From positions 17,116,937 to 17,180,936 of the forward strand of contig NC_059475.1 in assembly GCF_018139145.2 (NCBI RefSeq): a stretch of DNA of 64,000 bases. Reading direction: 5' to 3'. Positions 62,764 through 64,000 of the stretch are shown here, in pieces. Origin of the DNA: Gymnogyps californianus (Eukaryota; Chordata; Aves; Accipitriformes; Cathartidae). The position numbers and the translations under genes were made by a program. Position 1 is the stretch's first letter. Each line of letters begins with the position of its first letter. A model generated the notes under the pieces. That model was not told the DNA's origin, did not search any database, and saw only the letters and a list, made by a program, of their open reading frames with translations.

Positions 62764-63315
62764 GTTACTGCAGCACTACACCCTGCGTGGGACCCCCGAG
62801 CCGGCTTGTAGTTCAGTGATCCCATACTAAGCAGAGACCTCTCCTCTGCAGCGCAGTGCCTCAGTATCTCCCTGCCATTGGGTAGTGTGTGTGTTGGGGA
62901 TGCCAAATGCTGAACGTGTTTTCAGGGTGTATTACTTGCAGACATGAGCTGCTAGGTGGTTTGAAAGCACCATACCTGTACACATTCCCTGCATCTTGGA
63001 CAAAATCAGAAAGGGGCAAAAGGGGATGTGAACAGGTTGTGGGAGATCAGAGGAAGAGATGCTATTAGGGAAGGGGGACTTGGGGTGAGGTTCCCACTGT
63101 ATTACCCCTGCAGATGTATCACTCGTGCAGCCACTAAAACACACCATTTTTGGCAAGATAACCTAGGGATTATGTGTATGAAAAATAGATTATTGTACAC
63201 AGTGACTTCCTGAATTATAATGAACTTTACTCCCAAGCAAGAAGCTTTTGAGAAGCAATGCGTGAATTGTCTTATTTACTCTCCTGTGCTTAAGTAATCC
63301 CTTTTGTTTTCACAG

Positions 63316-63487
63316 GCCGATGCTGGCTAGATGCTTTGGAACTTGCCCTGCGTTGCTCCAGCCTCTTCCGGCTCAGTGCCTCCAAGCAGGGAAAGGATGG
63401 AGAAATGAACTGCTCGAGCGATTCTGCACATGCGGGGCTCAACCACCTCTTGCACACAAGCACTATCTCAGACCAGGAGTTCTTCCA
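63316..63487 (+). CDS. OSBPL5: OSBPL5 coding exon 7 (residues 228-284 plus two bases of codon 285): end of PH domain and linker
   Basis: The acceptor is gttttcacag and the donor is CCA|GTAAGA. The exon completes Gly228 and reads RCWLDALELALRCSSLFRL. This is the C-terminal amphipathic helix that closes every PH domain; Trp231 is the near-universal PH tryptophan. The rest, SASKQGKDGEMNCSSDSAH and the following Leu/His/Thr-rich stretch ending SDQEFF, is the variable linker toward the OSBP-related domain. The C-terminal side diverges from the mammalian sequence, as expected for a linker. Out-of-frame readings across this exon are longer but are shadows. The next exon lies outside the window. Confidence 0.96.
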
Positions 63488-64000
63488 GTAAGATGGGGCT
63501 ATCACTTCTTAATGCACAGAGAGGCGTTGCATGGCTCACACTTGGTCATTCTTTTAACTTTAGTATAATCCAGCCAGAGTTCACTAAGGAAACCTGTTTA
63601 AAAACCAGCCTGTATGTTCTTCTGCTGCATCCATCACTAATATATGGGTTTGGTGCATATGAGGTTTGTTGTCACCTAATGCTTGATCACACAGACTGGG
63701 GGGAATCTCAGCTGTGTTCATGTGTACATAAACAATTTTCCTCTGTCCCCTGCTTGGGCCAAAATGCTGTCTGGAGATGCTGGTGTGAAAAATGGCTTGC
63801 CTGAGTAAAGATTGCAGAATCTAGCTACTAGAGTAGATCTGTAGTTACACAGACACAATCACTAACAATGTCTGTCTGTTGGCTAGCACGTACGGCTCTG
63901 AGTCTGATATATTTTTTAATAATGTGTTCTCTTTTCTAATAATACTGTGTCATAGTCAGCAGAGTGCACACACTGCATCCTTAGTTTTATAATTACTTTC
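63488..64000 (+). other. OSBPL5: Start of OSBPL5 intron 7 (incomplete)
   Basis: It begins with a consensus donor (gtaaga) and runs to the end of the window. No acceptor or further exon with ORP5 similarity was found. The 124-codon frame at 63430-63804 overlaps exon 7 in another frame and is a shadow. Confidence 0.88.

Larger units (their letters stand above)
52438..63315 (+). other. OSBPL5: OSBPL5 intron 6
   Basis: A 10.9 kb phase-1 intron. It holds a solo LTR (59246-59840), a T26 run (60439-60464), a diverged LTR U3 fragment (60564-60781) and a 33-base tandem repeat (62680-62763). Between 52438 and 59240 I see only plain non-coding sequence with short T-rich runs, for example at 57510-57530 and 58052-58068. 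Confidence 0.88.
25877..63487 (+). other. OSBPL5: OSBPL5 gene, 5' coding part (7 exons, incomplete at 3' end)
   Basis: The seven exons below splice in frame into a protein start that I recognise as ORP5. Family knowledge: ORP5 is anchored in the endoplasmic reticulum by a C-terminal membrane segment. Its PH domain and adjoining basic segment bind phosphoinositides at the plasma membrane, and its OSBP-related domain moves phosphatidylserine outward in exchange for PI4P or PI(4,5)P2 at membrane contact sites. Seen here: 854 coding bases (284 codons plus 2 bases), with intron phases 1,0,0,0,0,1,2 all consistent. The paralogue ORP8 shares the PH region but has a different, longer N-terminus; the start MKEENFLRRRFSLCP points to ORP5. 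The mammalian protein is close to 880 residues, so about two thirds is missing downstream. Introns range from 665 bp to about 11.6 kb. Confidence 0.95.

Noticed and set aside
25898..63487. Assignment of the gene to the paralogue OSBPL8
   Set aside because: The PH region alone would fit either gene, but the N-terminal exon (MKEE...FLRRRFSLCP) and the YKLCNGSDKECVSP block are those of ORP5. ORP8 has a different, longer N-terminus.
63430..63804. 124-codon open frame on the + strand
   Set aside because: It overlaps exon 7 in the wrong frame and crosses the exon 7 donor. The exon 7 frame continues the PH domain and is the real one.
1..64000. CRISPR arrays, tRNA or rRNA genes, bacterial operons or phage genes
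   Set aside because: No regularly spaced direct repeats, no cloverleaf or rRNA-like sequence and no dense coding were seen. The sequence behaves as vertebrate intronic and intergenic DNA.

Overview
The window is vertebrate nuclear DNA, most likely from a bird. It has long non-coding stretches, short exons with GT-AG introns, ancient amniote interspersed repeats, and two near-identical long terminal repeats (LTRs) of a type I recognise from neoavian genomes. It contains no operons, prokaryotic genes or CRISPR arrays. Nearly all open reading frames of 60 to 160 codons here look like chance frames in introns.

One protein-coding gene is supported: the 5' coding half of OSBPL5 (ORP5, an oxysterol-binding-protein-related lipid transfer protein) on the + strand. 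Seven coding exons (25898-26033, 32164-32237, 43830-43910, 44576-44677, 46280-46483, 52353-52437, 63316-63487) join in frame, with consensus splice sites, into residues 1-284 plus two bases of codon 285. They cover the conserved N-terminus, a polybasic segment and the whole pleckstrin homology (PH) domain. The lipid-binding OSBP-related domain and the C-terminal membrane anchor must lie beyond position 64000. Any earlier non-coding exon and the promoter are either in 1-25876, where I could not identify them, or outside the window.

Layout: 1-25876 is non-coding upstream DNA or 5'-UTR intron, with an imperfect palindrome at 10150-10204, homeodomain/octamer-like motif clusters and decayed repeats. 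25877-63487 is the OSBPL5 body. Intron 2 carries a truncated endogenous retrovirus-like element (LTR 32712-33334, internal part to about 34090, including a 48-50 bp minisatellite). Intron 6 carries a solo LTR of the same family (59246-59840) and a diverged U3 fragment of a related LTR (60564-60781). Both long LTRs are antisense to OSBPL5. Introns 3 to 5 are short or plain apart from one MIR-like fragment; intron 2 holds another. 63488-64000 is the start of intron 7.

I found no new multi-gene system. The points most worth following are the retroviral-like element with its minisatellite and 38-base C tract, the near-identical intronic LTR pair, the minimal upstream ORF overlapping the OSBPL5 start codon, the A10 coding tract in exon 4, and the hairpin near 10.17 kb.
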